A DNA stretch of 64,000 nucleotides from assembly GCA_028023455.1 (NCBI GenBank), contig JAQFVV010006203.1, forward strand, positions 14,858,348-14,922,347. Reading direction: 5' to 3'. Of the stretch, positions 50,271 through 63,404 are shown piece by piece (within the stretch, counting starts at the first letter, position 1; the number at the start of each line of letters is the position of its first letter). The stretch is from Epiperipatus broadwayi. Taxonomy: Eukaryota; Onychophora; Udeonychophora; Euonychophora; Peripatidae. The translations under genes were made by a program, and so were the position numbers. The notes under the pieces are model-generated. The model worked only from the letters and a program-made list of their open reading frames with translations, had not been told where the DNA came from and ran no database searches.

Positions 50271-53200
50271 TTGTGGATAAAATATAATCTTGTCATAATA
50301 GATATGACAAATATGTTTACATTGAGTTACAATATCAGTAATAGTGATGAAGCAAGAGGCAATGATAGTAGCAAAAATACTTTACTTGATATATACTCTT
50401 CAAGATCAGAATGGAGGACTGCACTAATGGCTAAGGAACTATCAAAATTTAAGATTAATACGTCTACTGTTAGTGAAACTAATCTCTTAGTGAATGGAAG
50501 TTTATTAGAACAGATCTGATGGATACCAGATTTTTGGAAAGGCAGTTAATGAAAGAAGGATACATTGTTGGATTTGCTGTAAAATCTACTTTAGTATTTT
50601 CTATAGTTGGAATTCCTCATATTAATAAAAGTTTAATGATTTGAAAATTTTCCTTGCATAATGGTATCAGTGACCTCTTAAATTCAGAGAAATTCGGAAA
50701 AGGAAAGTTTTTATTCCTTGTTAGATAGCATCATTACAATAATATCATTAAATAAATTATTTTTTTCTTTTTGGGGATTTTAGTGCACATGTTAGTAAAA
50801 TATTCGACTTTGGCCAAAAGTTATTAGAAATAATGGTATTGGGGCTATAAATTCAAATGGTTTGTTATTATTGAATTTATGCACAACTAGGCAAACCAAA
50901 CTGCTACCAAGGAGAATGGATGCATCCATGCTCAAAACAATGTCATATTATAGATTACATTATAGTTAGGGGTCAGAATACAAGAAAAGTTCATATAATC
51001 ATTTACAAGCTCCAAATTTTTGGACAGATTAAATATTATTATGTGATAATTGCATTAAAAATGTATTAGTCCTATCATATTCACAAGAAAATTGATGCTT
51101 ATTTTTTAGAATAATCTACTATAGGTACTGAATTTCTACAGTTATTAATAATAACACTAAAATTGCTAATATGGATGTTAAGGACTGTCATATTACTGAA
51201 GCATATAATTTTTTTAAGACATGTATTATGAATACAAGTAAATTATGACTAGGTTTCTAACAATATTATTATTACTGATTTAATAATAATAAATGTTTGA
51301 CCCTTTAAAAACAGAAAAGCTTTTCATTGTTTTAAATATCTTTTTTCAGCTTAGGGCTTTTAATACTATTAGTATCACAAGGTAAAAGTACTTATAGTAT
51401 TAGTAAAAAAAAAACATGTGGCATTCTCTGCTTTGCAAAGTAATAGCTTAAATGTGGAACTTCAGAATAAATGTAAAGATCTGAAAGCAGATGTTCAATG
51501 ATTGATAAGAAACCTTAAAAATGGTTGGTGGATTAAAACTGTAAAGAAGATGCAGACATTTGCTGATTGTAGTCATTCTAGATATTTTTTGCTGCATTGA
51601 AAGCAACATATGGACTTGAGAAATGGTATCACATTCCTATTAAATGTAGCAATGATATTTTCTTATATGATGACAATGATATTTTGAACAGGTGAGAAAG
51701 ATTATTTTGATCATCTTTTGAATATTGATAAAAGAACTGAGATGATGACTTTCAATTATATATCCATTTTATTACTCATCTAGACATTAAAACAGATTTT
51801 TGTAATCTTAAAAATATAAAAGCTGCAGGTTCTGATAAAATATCTGGATGAGTTTAAAATATGGTGGTGATATGTTAGCTTTAAAAATATTGGATTTTTT
51901 TTAGGATGTCTGGATCTATGAAATTGTGCAATCTGATCATAAGGATGCTTTTATTATTCAAATTTTTAAAAAGAAAGGGAATAGACAACATTGCAATAAA
52001 GAGAATATCATTATTATCCACTACAGCAAAAGTATTTTCACTAATATTGTTGATTAGGTTGCTTCCAGTTATAGATGAAAGATTACTAGAGACTCATTGT
52101 GGTTTTAGAGAATCAAGTTGTAGTATAGATATAATTTTTGTGGCTAGTTAGGAACAAAGGAGTGATTTATATATTGCTTTTATTGATTTAGTTAAGACCC
52201 TTGATTCAGTTAATATGACAGGTCTATGATGTAGTATGAAATTAGTTGGTTATCTACCAAAATTTATTCATATTATACAACTTTTACATGATGAAATGGA
52301 AGCAAATGTTACTATTACAAATAGAAAATCTGAGGCATTTGAAATGAAAACTAGTGCTAAACAAAGATGTGTACTTGCTTGAACATTGTTTTTAATTTTT
52401 ATGATAGTGGTCTTTAGAATTGTTTATAGGCAGCTTGATCATATAATGATCAAGATATGATAAAGGTTTGATGATGGAATTTTTAATTTGAATTAATAAA
52501 AAGCAAAAAACAAGAACATCATATTCTCTGATTCTGCATTTACTATATGTTGATGATTTAACAATTTTTGCCAGTTCAAAAGATGATTTATAGTTATGTT
52601 ATTGATGTTTTGAATAGAATTTATAAAGATCTTGATTTATTAATTAGTGTTAAAAAAACTCTCAACTTGAGCATGTAAACCAGTTTAAATACCTTGGTAG
52701 TTTTATAAGTATAAAAGTGGATTTAGATGTTGAGATCTAAAACAGACTCCAATGTGCTGCTTTTAATAAGTTAAAAGATAGAGTATTTTATTATACTATT
52801 GCAACTAAGTTAGCTGCATGTAGAGTTGTAATTTATTGTATGGATGTGAAATGTGGATATTCTATCAGTGCAATATAAAGGCATTAGAAAAGTTTCAGTT
52901 AAGGATACTTCATAAAAAATACAATTGCATGATCATAAAACCAATCAATATATTCTTCAGCTTGCAGGATGTGATACTATTGAATCTACTATTGTAAAAT
53001 CATACTTTTATTGGATTGGACATGTAAAAATGAATGAACAGTGGATAACTTATTTAAAAAATGTTTTATGGTGAACATGAGTTTGGGTTTGATAGGGGAG
53101 GTAGCCCCCCCCCCCATACCCATACATGTAAGAATTATTTCAAAGACATTCTACAAAAAAATGCAATATTAATTTTCTATTGGGAAGATATATATGGGCG

Positions 53201-53395
53201 AGAATAGAATACACTGGAGAGCTACCATTATATACGGTGTTGAAGTAGTTCAGAAACAGAAGTTTTCTGCTGAGGAAATTAAGACAACACTGTAAAATAT
53301 CAAACAGAAAAATGGACCAACATTACCTGTATGTGGAGGTATTTCTAGTTTACTGATTGATTTGTATAGTCATAGCAAAATTTATTTTTAGAGTA
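50271..53395 (+). pseudogene. degenerate APE-type LINE (endonuclease + reverse transcriptase)
   Basis: The polyprotein remnant can be followed in order through many stops and frameshifts. Endonuclease: RTALMAKELSKFKI..VSETN near 50412-50500, GFAVKSTLV near 50574, GDFSAHV at 50774 (the family's GDFNA box), then WMHPCSKQCHIIDYIIV from 50917. Linker: FFAALKATYGLEKW near 51588. Reverse transcriptase: KRISLLSTTAKVF..LL..RLLPVIDERL and HCGFRESSCSIDIIFVA (51990-52145), DLYIAFIDLVK near 52162, the catalytic box YVDD at 52546-52557, and QFKYLGSFIS at 52681. C-terminus: RIQWRATIIYGVEV near 53205 and a Cys/His-type CGGISSLL..YSH near 53330. It resembles LINEs often mis-annotated as craniofacial development protein 2-like; the clade (RTE-like or other) is not settled. 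It is close to full length but dead, and it is collinear rather than scrambled. No poly(A) tail is evident. Confidence 0.93.
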
Positions 53396-54536
53396 GTTCT
53401 TTTCTTCTCTACTTTCAAAATTAAAACTTTATTTACGCCTTAGAGTAGATACAAGAGAAATCAATGATAGCATAAAATTATGTCAATAAGAAAGTTTCAA
53501 TGAATATATAAATATAGTATGCAAATTATGTACATAGAAAAATAAAAAGTTGTATTAGATCAATAACATAGTCTCAAGAGCTGCATAAGAAAATTATGAT
53601 AGGCTTCTTTTCTTCTCTGTCTTTTTTTTTTGGAGAGATGGAATGGCCATACTCATTTTTAAGTGGCTGTTTATTACTATTGCTTGAATTATCTGTATAC
53701 GATCGTATATACACACACATACACCTAGCTGATTTTTTCATGTAAACGTGATAAATCTTTTAGGTGAGATAAATTGTCTAGCCAGCTTTTACAGAATTCC
53801 TCACTCGTAGTACAATGTAAATATAATAAATAGGAACATAAAATTGTTTTTCTTGGCTGAATTATAGTGAAAATATTTTTTACGGAGAAAAAACTGTATT
53901 ACAAAGACCGGAGAAAAAAAAATACGCAAAAAGCAAATTTTCTTAGAATTCTAAGGCAATCCGATTAAAGTTTATTTTGGCTTTAAGCTTTGTTCACTTT
54001 GCAAATATCATCTGGAGTTAAATTAAACCTAAATTTCACAAACCCATTTTTTTAATATTTTGATTAAAAAAATTCAAAACAACTAATATTTATATAGTTA
54101 TCTCTAATTATTTAAGAATTGTAAATATCACAGTGATATAAGCAAGCTCTAAAAAAAAATGGTTTGATACTTTTTCATTTGAATATGAGCTACTGACAGA
54201 TAGATTAAAATCGCTAGACTGGCTCTTATCCAGATTTATTGTCATTCTATTTTTGTTTGGTTATTTTTTAATAAAGTTGATACTGTTAATCTATTTTTTA
54301 TTGTTTATTTTTATTTTTTAGAGGCAAAATATAAATTCAATATAGTATATATGCATAATGAACATTTTTTATGATATAATAATATGCTGGCAGAATTATA
54401 AAGAAAAATAGATCATAGCTTTGGGAAGTCATGTAATATTCGGCACTGGAAATAGAAAGTTGAACTTCGATTTGGAAACCCTTAGCTTGTGTGTTCGTCA
54501 TTCAGCCAATCAAAGCAAAAAATTACAATTAAAGAT
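53396..54536. other. gene-free AT-rich DNA
   Basis: It holds no recognised gene or repeat. A short CA run lies near 53713. Confidence 0.65.
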
Positions 54537-55530
54537 ATAATACATTGTACAGGTTTAAACCTGCATTTGTATATGTAATATATGCGGGATTCGAACTCAG
54601 ACTTTCACACGACCCACTACTCTCAGTGCCATCTCATATTGCTGACCCACCTGATCACACACATGTTGAAAAGATAAATAATCACCAATATCCGTATTTC
54701 ATGCTAAACCAGCAATCATCAGTTGGTCTAGATTACTATCCTCACATATATATATAATCAGTGCTCAGCTTTACATTAAGATAGCCAATCTTTATACTTT
54801 AATGGACAAGCTTCAAACTATTCCAACTCACAATTCTTCAGCCTTCCATTTTATTGAAAATCTGATGAAGGAACGTTCAAAGTCCTTGTTAGTGCCAAGG
54901 TTGTCATTCTACCCATGTTGACATAGTCATTCTGACCCCTCATGTACAGGAGAATAATCCATTTATACATACATATGCGAGGGATGGGCAGACCTTTTAC
55001 GCACTATTTATATAAATTAATACATTGTACAGGCTTAAACCTGCATTTATATATGTAATATATGCGGAATTCAAACTCAGACTTTCACATGACCCACTAC
55101 TCTCAGTGCCATCTCATATTTCTGACCCATCTGATCACATACATGTTGAAAAGATAATCACCAATGTACATATTTCTTGCTAAAACAGCAATCATCAGTT
55201 GGTCTAGATTACTATCCTCACACACACACACATATATATATATAATCAGATTTTTAATGAAATGGAAGGCTGAAGAGTTGTGAGTTGGAATAGTTTGAAG
55301 CCTGTCCATTAAAGTATAAAGATTGGCTATCTTAATATAAAGCTGAGCACTGATTATATATATGGGTGAGGATAGTAATCTAGACCAACTGATGATTGTT
55401 GGTTTAGCATGAAATACGTATATTGGTGATTATTTATCTTTTCAACATGTGTGTGATCAGGTGGATGAGCAATATGAGATGGCACTGAGAGTAGTGGGTC
55501 GTGTGAAAGTCTGAGTTCGAATTAAAAATA
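54537..55530. repeat. foldback element, composite left-left-right copy
   Basis: The left arm with its flank is present twice in direct orientation, starting TACATTGTACAGG at 54541 and 55021, exactly 480 bases apart. Each holds the GAACTCAGACTTTCACA end and CAGCAATCATCAGTTGGTC. The second left arm is cut short at about 55250 and joins the right arm, which ends GAAAGTCTGAGTTCGAATT. A CA/TA microsatellite (55219-55244) lies near the junction. The direct repeat includes about 45 bases of flank (54539-54583), so the duplication involved host sequence too. Confidence 0.9.
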
Positions 55531-55787
55531 TAGAAAATTCCCACAAGTATTTTAAATGTTGTTATTATGTTATTTAAATATGATATTTCTTTATGCATTA
55601 CTATTTACAAATAAGGTAACCACTTTGTTAAGGAGGCATACATTCCAAATGTAAGAGAGTTTGATTTGACTTGTATATTTAGATTGATTTTTAAAGATTC
55701 TGTTAATGATCTAATATTACTGATTCAGATGAATGATTTAGTATATATATTTAAATGAAATAAAAATCATTATGCTGCTCTTCCACA

Positions 55788-55989
55788 AAATAATAATCAA
55801 AAAATAATGATAATTCTTTACAACAGCTGTATAATCAAATAATAATTTTATTCGTTAACGTTAAATAGATTAGTAACATTTGAAAAGGGCACTAAAGCAG
55901 GTGCTGAAAAAAAGCTTTTTAATGTATAAAATTATTATTTGATTATATAGCTGTTGTAAATAATTATTATTATTTTTTGATTATTATAT
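55788..55989. repeat. inverted repeat, ~70 bp arms
   Basis: AATAATAATCAAAAAATAAT at the left and ATTATTTTTTGATTATTA at the right are mirrored, as are TTTACAACAGCTGTATAATC and GATTATATAGCTGTTGTAAA. The loop (55860-55919) is unrelated. Confidence 0.85.
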
Positions 55990-58520
55990 TTAAATGAATA
56001 TTGTAAATAAATTTAACTTTATTAAATTTAAGGTTTATATCAAGTCTTTAATAGAATGTAATAATTTGCAAGATAATTATTATTGATATATCTATTGAAA
56101 GGAAATTGCCTAAATAAATTCTTGCTAAAAACATGCATTTAAAAAATAAATATGAGTGATGTACATCAATAAGTTGCTTCATTATTTACCCATTTGCTGT
56201 GTCTATGATCTTGGGTTCAAGTATGGGCTGAATAAACTTGAAATTGTTTTAATGATTTTTTTTAATCAGGTAAGTAGTCATTTCAATATTAGTCAGTAAA
56301 TAGGTATTTTAGGTATTGAAAGAATGCAAAACTACTTGAACCCTTACTACCTGGAAATTGACAGCATAGTTTTTCCTTCATTTTTTTTTTTTTATAAAGG
56401 ATTGATGGGGAGAGGCCTTTGCCCTGAAATGTCTTACTAAAGGCTCCTTTACCCCACCAATACTGAAAAGACCTGGTTGGTTGAAATGCAGTTTTGTGAG
56501 TTGTATGTTTAAAATACAAGAATGAGTCATTATTTACAACATATTTGTGTTTACTGAATTTAATTGAGAGAACAGATTTCTGATAATATGGGCTGTAAAG
56601 GCACAATGAGATGTATTTCTGAAGCAACTATTGTTTTTAATAATGGGTAATAGTTTTTAGGATAACTGAAATTGACCAGAAAGAAAAACCTCATCTAATG
56701 TGATGCAGCCCTGGTTTTGTTTTTGGAATGTGTATGTGTTTATAAAATAATCCCAGTGTTAACGATAAACTGAAATAAAAATCGAAGTATTAAATCACCC
56801 CACATGATTAATAAATCCAACATCGTCTTCTGTAAAATAATATATAAATAATTATATAAGAGTCCGTATTTCAAGGTAGCCAGCCTCAAAATGATATTCT
56901 TACTTATGATTTAATATGTTGTAGTCTTTACTTTTGGTGTGTGTATTTGGAAAAGGAGTTATACAGTTCTAGACATTGAGCCTTTTATCATACACTTGCA
57001 ACATTCGTATTTCTTTAAAATGGTGTCTTTCTTATTAAAGCAGATAAAAATTCAAATCTTATATAGAAATATAAAATAGATTAAATAAGTTTTATCTTTA
57101 TTGTATTTAAAAACAAAATAAAATATTGCAGTCTTGATTAAGACTTTTTCATTTTTAGTTTTAATTTATATTTATTTTGATTTAACATGTGTTTCTGACA
57201 TTTTCAATCTTTTTTTTTTTTTATTCTTACGATAGACTTAACTGATTTAATTTCTGAACGTTCCATCCGCCAATTAAATATATTAAAGATATATTAATAT
57301 TATTTTATGAGTATATTAATATATTTCTTATCTCGTTAATCTATCTGAAGGTCTATTTTTATTATTTATATCGATCACCTTTTTCCTTGGAATCATTTCT
57401 CTCATCAATTTATCAATTCATTTTATCATGACTTGACCCTGAGAAGTCACATGATTGACCCTTGGGAGGGGGGAAGAGGGGTATAGATTCACAAACTAAC
57501 TGATTTAAAAAACTATACTAACATGGAACTTTTATTATTTATAAAAAATTTTTTTGTTCTATAAATTGCTAGTTTTATAGCCGTACTTTTTTTTTTTTAA
57601 GCTAATTTATTTTTATTTTTCTAAAAAATCTACTTGCGTTGGTTTATTCACTTTATATCAATGTGTATATTTTCTCTCATCTTCATTTATCTCTGTATCA
57701 ATTCATCTTTTATGTGAATAGTGTATAAAAAGTAAAACAAGTTGCCACCCATAAATTAATTTGGCCATTCGAACTGTAAAAGAAAAAAACAAAACAAAGA
57801 TACAGAGGTCAAAAAATAAAAAGCTAGGAAAGATAACAAAAAAAAGATTGAACGTAAAATTTATATATATGTAATTAAAGATTAAAAATATGATTACATA
57901 CACTATCCCATAATCACAGTACAGAAGAAATGATGAGTGTCATGAGAAACTCACAATGATTGGTTTCTGTACTACCTTAAATGACTGAAAACAGCAAAAG
58001 GAAAAAGAATGGAGAACGATAGAATATAAAACAAGATATTTATAAGATTAAGTAAAAAATTTATAGGAGAAATGGATATATATTCTTTTTATTTTATTTT
58101 AAAAAGTGAATTAATATAGGATTTAATGTATCAGATTTGGAATATAATAATACTTTCCATATATATATGGATTCACCATTGATAGTTTCAGTAATCCATG
58201 GTATTAAGTATAAATAAATAGATTAAAAAATATTAGAAATTTGTAAATATTTAATTCATCAATTTTTGTAATGCCTGCCTACAATATAGAGTGATGCCTT
58301 TTTCATATCTTTGTCAGACATTTTTGTCATCTTACACACACACACTGTGTACTCGCCAGTCACAAGATTGCTTTATTTCCTTTCTCAATTGATTATTGGT
58401 TTGTTGGATCAGAGAAATTGGATTACACTCTGGAGAGACCTTCATCCTGTAGGGGATTAATATTGATTGAAAATGATGATGATAATAATGATTTCTGTGT
58501 TATTTTTGTTTATAACTTCA
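55990..58520. other. gene-free AT-rich DNA
   Basis: No supported gene. The 112-codon minus-strand ORF at 56289-56627 covers a less AT-rich segment whose GGGGAGAGGCCTTTGCCCTG block loosely matches GGAGAGGTCTTTGCTCTG near 19583, so it probably lies in an interspersed repeat. A G-rich run lies at 57460-57480. Confidence 0.55.
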
Positions 58521-59697
58521 TATACACCTGGGTCTCTTTTTACGTGGACTTATTTAACACGATTTTGAAGTTACGCAATTCATGTTTCACCGGAAGTCGA
58601 ACTCTGATAATGCGCTATTACTTTAAATAATAAATTTCGTGCACTTATGTTATATTGAAAGTAATAGCACATTATTGGAATTCGACTTTCATCTTAGTAA
58701 TTCAATATTTTTAGTGCTTTATAATAGTAAGATTTTATGCAATAATGAAATTAAAATCATGATTTTCACATTTTATGTATACACACATTAAATTTTACAA
58801 GATTATAATGTAAATTTGTTCAAACATTGTGCGTGTTAATTTTGCATTTTAAATCACATTCTGTTTTTGCTTTTTAAAAAAGAACGTAATCAATTATTAA
58901 TCATTTAGTGTCCGCAAGTTTATTTTTAAAAGGTGAGTAATAGCAGTGGACACAATTAAATTTGACAATTAAAAATTAAAATCTGATTTTTAATTGTAAT
59001 TAACAATTTAAAAATTACTTACGGCGACTTGAAATTAATGTGATGTAAAACGAAATTTGATTTTTAAACAGAATTGAAAATTAAAGACAAAAATAAGAAT
59101 TTAATTTTTAGTTGTTAGTTTTAATTAAATTTTTCCCAGCAGTGGTGAATAAATGTCTTTTTATTATCATAAGTCTAAGTTCATAAACAATTAATAAAAT
59201 CATCGTCTCAAAGATTAATTACTAATTATGTTGTCAACAGAAAACCATTAACACAATATGAGAGTGAACTTGGTGCTAGTTGTATTTCCTCTTGTGAGAA
59301 TCTGATTTTTTTACCAGTTTGCAAACAAATGTGTTTTTCGGCAAATAGTGATAATAATTAAAATGTGTATAAAAAATGTAAATTACTGTACTGTAAATTA
59401 TGCATAAAAATATATTATTTTGAATAAAATTAAATATTATAGTTAAAAAAAGTTTGTCTTGTATCAATTTTTTTCAAATTTGAAATTTTTTACTAGTCAT
59501 ATTTTATTTCCTTATTTTTTTTTTGCGTGAATTTTAAAGTAATTTTACGTTGGTGCTTTGCTTTTACGTGAATTTTGAAAAATCACAGACCGCATCCCCC
59601 CTTTTTCAATGTAAGTTATGTCTATTTTTGTGCGATTTCATTTGCGCGTATTTTCTGAGGAACCTATCTATCACGTAAAACAAGACCCGGGTGTATA
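58521..59697. mobile_element. terminal-inverted-repeat DNA transposon, non-autonomous
   Basis: Left end TATACACCTGGGTCTCTTTT and right end (other strand) TATACACCCGGGTCTTGTTT continue to TACGTG, giving about 26 bases with three mismatches. The outermost bases are TATA on both sides, so the target-site duplication is either TA or TATA and cannot be separated from the element. No transposase is encoded. Near the right end ACGTGAATTTT occurs twice (about 59525 and 59568). An internal hairpin lies at 58593-58690. Confidence 0.8.
58593..58690. repeat. internal hairpin within the TIR transposon
   Basis: GAAGTCGAACTCTGATAATG pairs with CATTATTGGAATTCGACTTTC-like sequence on the right, and CTATTACTTT pairs with AAAGTAATAG. 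The loop is about 32 bases. It may be a nested small element or a secondary structure of the host transposon. Confidence 0.8.
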
Positions 59698-59924
59698 TAA
59701 TTTTGAAATTAAATTGTATTATAAGTATATGTATGTAGGTTAAAAATGTTCACTAGTATGCATGGAATTAGATATGATGCAAATGCTTAGAACCACCTCC
59801 CTCAGATATGTGACAGTTATATGGATCTAAAAAATATTTCTCAATATAAACTTTATTGATAATATGGTTTCATTTTGTATATGCCATCAATAGTACTTTT
59901 AGTGTTTTATCAATTATTTTGATC

Positions 59925-60290
59925 ACTTTTGAAAAGATAAATAATCACCAATATAGGTATTTCGTGCTAATCCAGAACTCATCAGTTAGTCCAGATTACC
60001 ATCTCCACAATCTTGGCACTAACGTGGGTTTTGAACATTCCATCATCAGATTTTCAATGAAATGGAAGGTTGAAGAGTTGTGGGATGGAGTAGTTTTGAA
60101 GCCTGTCCATTAAAGTATGAAGATTGGCTATCTTAATATAAAGCTGAGTACTGATTGTATATATATATATATGTGTGAAGATGGTAATCTGGACCAACTG
60201 ATGAATGCTGGTTTAGCACAAAATATGTATATTGGTAATTATTTATCTTTTCAACATGTGTGTGATTAGGTGGGTCAGCAATGTAGCATG
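59925..60290. repeat. foldback element with shortened left arm
   Basis: The left part keeps only AAAAGATAAATAATCACCAA and the CAGTTAGTCCAGATTACCAT core. It then joins the inner right arm at about 60006 (CTTGGCACTAACGTGGG) and continues through CCATTAAAGTATGAAGATTGG and GACCAACTGATGAATGCTGG. Both outer GAACTCAGAC ends are missing, as the right side stops at a GTGGGTCAGCAATG block. Confidence 0.85.
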
Positions 60291-63200
60291 TACAATGTAT
60301 TTGATCACTTTTGTAAATCTTTTTCAAACATTTTATTAGTTGCCTTGACTACTTTTTGAAAAAGACAAAATATTTTCATCATACTAAATAAATGATGAAT
60401 ATTTTAACATGATGCCTTTTTTTCACATAAATAGAATTATGATACTTTTTTTTAAACATTAAAAATGCTTAATAGCATGTTTGTTTGTTTTTTTAGTATG
60501 GCAGCAGTTTCATTTGTGTCTGTATTTAGTAACAAAGCACATAGGAAGTATGTAATTAAACAGAGAAAGGCTTTTTTATCTAGAAAATCTGTTATATCTA
60601 TTGTAACTACTCTATTTTCATTTATAACCTATTTATTAAACTTTTCTATTGCAATAAATAATAGTTGTAGGATAGACTACTTTTTTTTTTTTAAATGAAA
60701 GGATAAGGTAAGGTATATTCATTCTCAGCAGTTTATCATTGTATAGCTGGTTTTAGTTCAACAAATTAATTCGGGGTATCTTACATTGAAATATATTTAT
60801 TAAGATATAATCCATTTTAGGTTCATGTCCAAAAAACAAAGTTACCATCCAAAATGATCATTGAAGTAGAAAAATGTGACATTTATTAAATTTATACATG
60901 TTAATATATAACGTTAATTGCCTTACATACTATTCAGTTCAATTTTAATGAAAACTAGAAAATAAAACATAAATAATCTTATAAAAATTCATAGAAGTCT
61001 AATTTAGCCACTGCCTTGCCTGTATTTTTTTTTTCCATTACTGCATTCTACGTCTGTTTTTGCCTCATAGTGAAAATTAAAATAATCTTAAAGAAGGAGC
61101 AAGCTTATGCTAATAAAAAAAATTACTTTTATCTGGAATTTTTTTATATAATATTATTGACTAATCTTTTCAGATTGGCTTTAAAACATCTTGTGCATCT
61201 AGATAAACCAGTAATATTCATCATAGTATTTTCATTAAAATACAGTTTTATAGCTTTTTTGTTTGGAAATTAGCTAATCTTGTTTTCTAGTTAACTTTCA
61301 CTGTGATCTTCTAAAAGTAAAGATCAAAATGCTAGTAAATTATCACTTTACTTTCACTTTCTTATATGGTATTTTTTCCCCACAGTGCAATCAGTTCCTA
61401 ACTCAGATTTTCAAAAAGGTTTTGAAATATCTTCCATACACGTGACCAATGTTAACGAATGACATTTCTCATAACATTTTTGTTTATTGACAGTTTTAAT
61501 GCTATATCATTTGGAAATTTTTTTTTTCCATGACAACATAAATCAGTTTTTTAATTCAAATTTTCAGACTTGTGATCAAAGTTTTTATAAACATGGAGGA
61601 GAAGAAATAAAAAATAATATTAAGTAAATTATATTGAGCTGATAAAAATAGAAGTAAATAGATAAGTGAATTTAATTGGTAAGTTAATTAAATCTTATGC
61701 AGAAAAAAGTTCTACCATTTTAATGTTGATTGTATCTATTTGAATTTGTTGATAAATCATAATTAAATTAGTGAAAAAGTGTTCTTTAACTTGATTTTTA
61801 TTCTACAAGCATTTATTAAAACAGACTGCAAACTATATTCTTTTGCAATCATTACATTTTTTTAATGATTATTTTTAATTATCCTTGTACATTTACTCAC
61901 TAAAAAGGAATAATTAGCAATATTCATTGACTGATTGATATTGGGTGAATTGCTAAATTAGAGTAGGCTGTCTGTCTGAGAGAATTCTGACTTTGCTTAA
62001 AAATTCTCAATCTTTTTTGTAATTAATTATTTTTCAATCACCCCTTGTGGTTTAGCACCACAAAAGAATAATGTATTTAAAAGCTAAAGGTTTTTGGATC
62101 TAAACTCAGTCTATTATTTTTAATGCTTGAATGGCACATTCTTTAATAAATAATTTGATTATTTAGTGCTTGAATGGTACACCTTCCAAGTAACAAATAG
62201 TTTGATTATTTTTGCTAGTGTGGATTAATGCAATGATAGAGTCAGATACTCAAGAAACCTAAGTACTTGGGTTAAAGTGCAAGTGAACCCTTTTGGTGCT
62301 CAAACAGCACACACCACTTAACTATTCTTGTTTTTTTTTTACATTTTTCATGTGAGCACTACAGCACAATCACCTGCCATCTAATTAATTTTTTTTGCAA
62401 GATTTTTAAATCTACACCACTTTCCCAGTGTTCCAAATGGCAAAGAGCATTATAATCAAAGTTGAAAAATAGGTGAGACTGGATTATAACTAAATAAATT
62501 TATATTATTATACAATATTAATTTGTAAGCTGTGAATATCAAAATACCAATGATATTACTACATATGTTTAGTGCTGTTGTAAAGAGGTGAGCGCTTATA
62601 TATCATGTGATGCCCAAATATCCTATCATTAGATTATATTGTACATTATGATAATAATGTTACACTCCTTTGCTATAATAATTTTTTAATTATTTTGCCT
62701 AAGTGTTAAAGTGAGTTCTTGTAATATAATGTAAACTGGGCAAAAAACTTAAATAAACTTAAATTATAAGTCTTATGTTAATATTCATCATGATAGACTG
62801 ATTCTCTATAGTTAGTTTAATGATATATTCAAGGATTTCTGAATTGATCATTAACTGAGGAAAATAGGAAAAAGATGGTTAAAGATAAAAAAACACTGAT
62901 CAATTGAGCATGTTTATATTACACCTGCTACTTTACAGGTAGAATGATTTTCTTTGAACTCATGAGTAATTACTTTTTAATATACATATTATTATTTACT
63001 TAGTGCTTATAATCATTAATTGTAATTAAATCTTATAAAATTAAAATGTTAATTATATTAAGTCAAGTTATCTTTTCTATAGTCGGAATTGTGTTGCATA
63101 AACATATTCTCAAATAAATAATGTTTGAAGCTAATTTTAAAGCACCCACAACCATATTTAAGAAGGAATTAGTTTGTAAATAAGTAATTAGAGAACAAAA

Positions 63201-63404
63201 TGTTAAAATAAAAATGGGCTAATATTCTGCAAGACAATTGGCTGAAAAGAGTAATAAAGTGAAATTAGATTCAATAGATGGCTCAAGAAGATTTGAAAGA
63301 CGAAGAGAAAATAATTTAGTTCAAGGAACTAAATATTACCAACTATTTTCATCATCTAGTAATACCTGTATAATGTCTTTAAAATAGATTCAAATTTTAT
63401 TTAA
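60291..63404. other. gene-free AT-rich DNA
   Basis: Two hydrophobic ORFs (60465-60698 and 61016-61273) are rich in Phe, Ile, Leu and Lys, as AT-rich DNA tends to give, and lack any motif. A ~43 bp imperfect tandem duplication lies at 62121-62211 (TGCTTGAATGG.AC and TTTGATTATTT in both units). Confidence 0.55.

Noticed and set aside
56289-56627. 112-codon minus-strand ORF
   Set aside because: It overlaps a segment resembling part of another locus near 19.6 kb, so it is probably repeat DNA; no domain is visible.
60465-61273. Two hydrophobic ORFs that could be membrane proteins
   Set aside because: Phe/Ile/Leu/Lys-rich frames are common by chance in T- and A-rich DNA, and no signature or promoter supports them.
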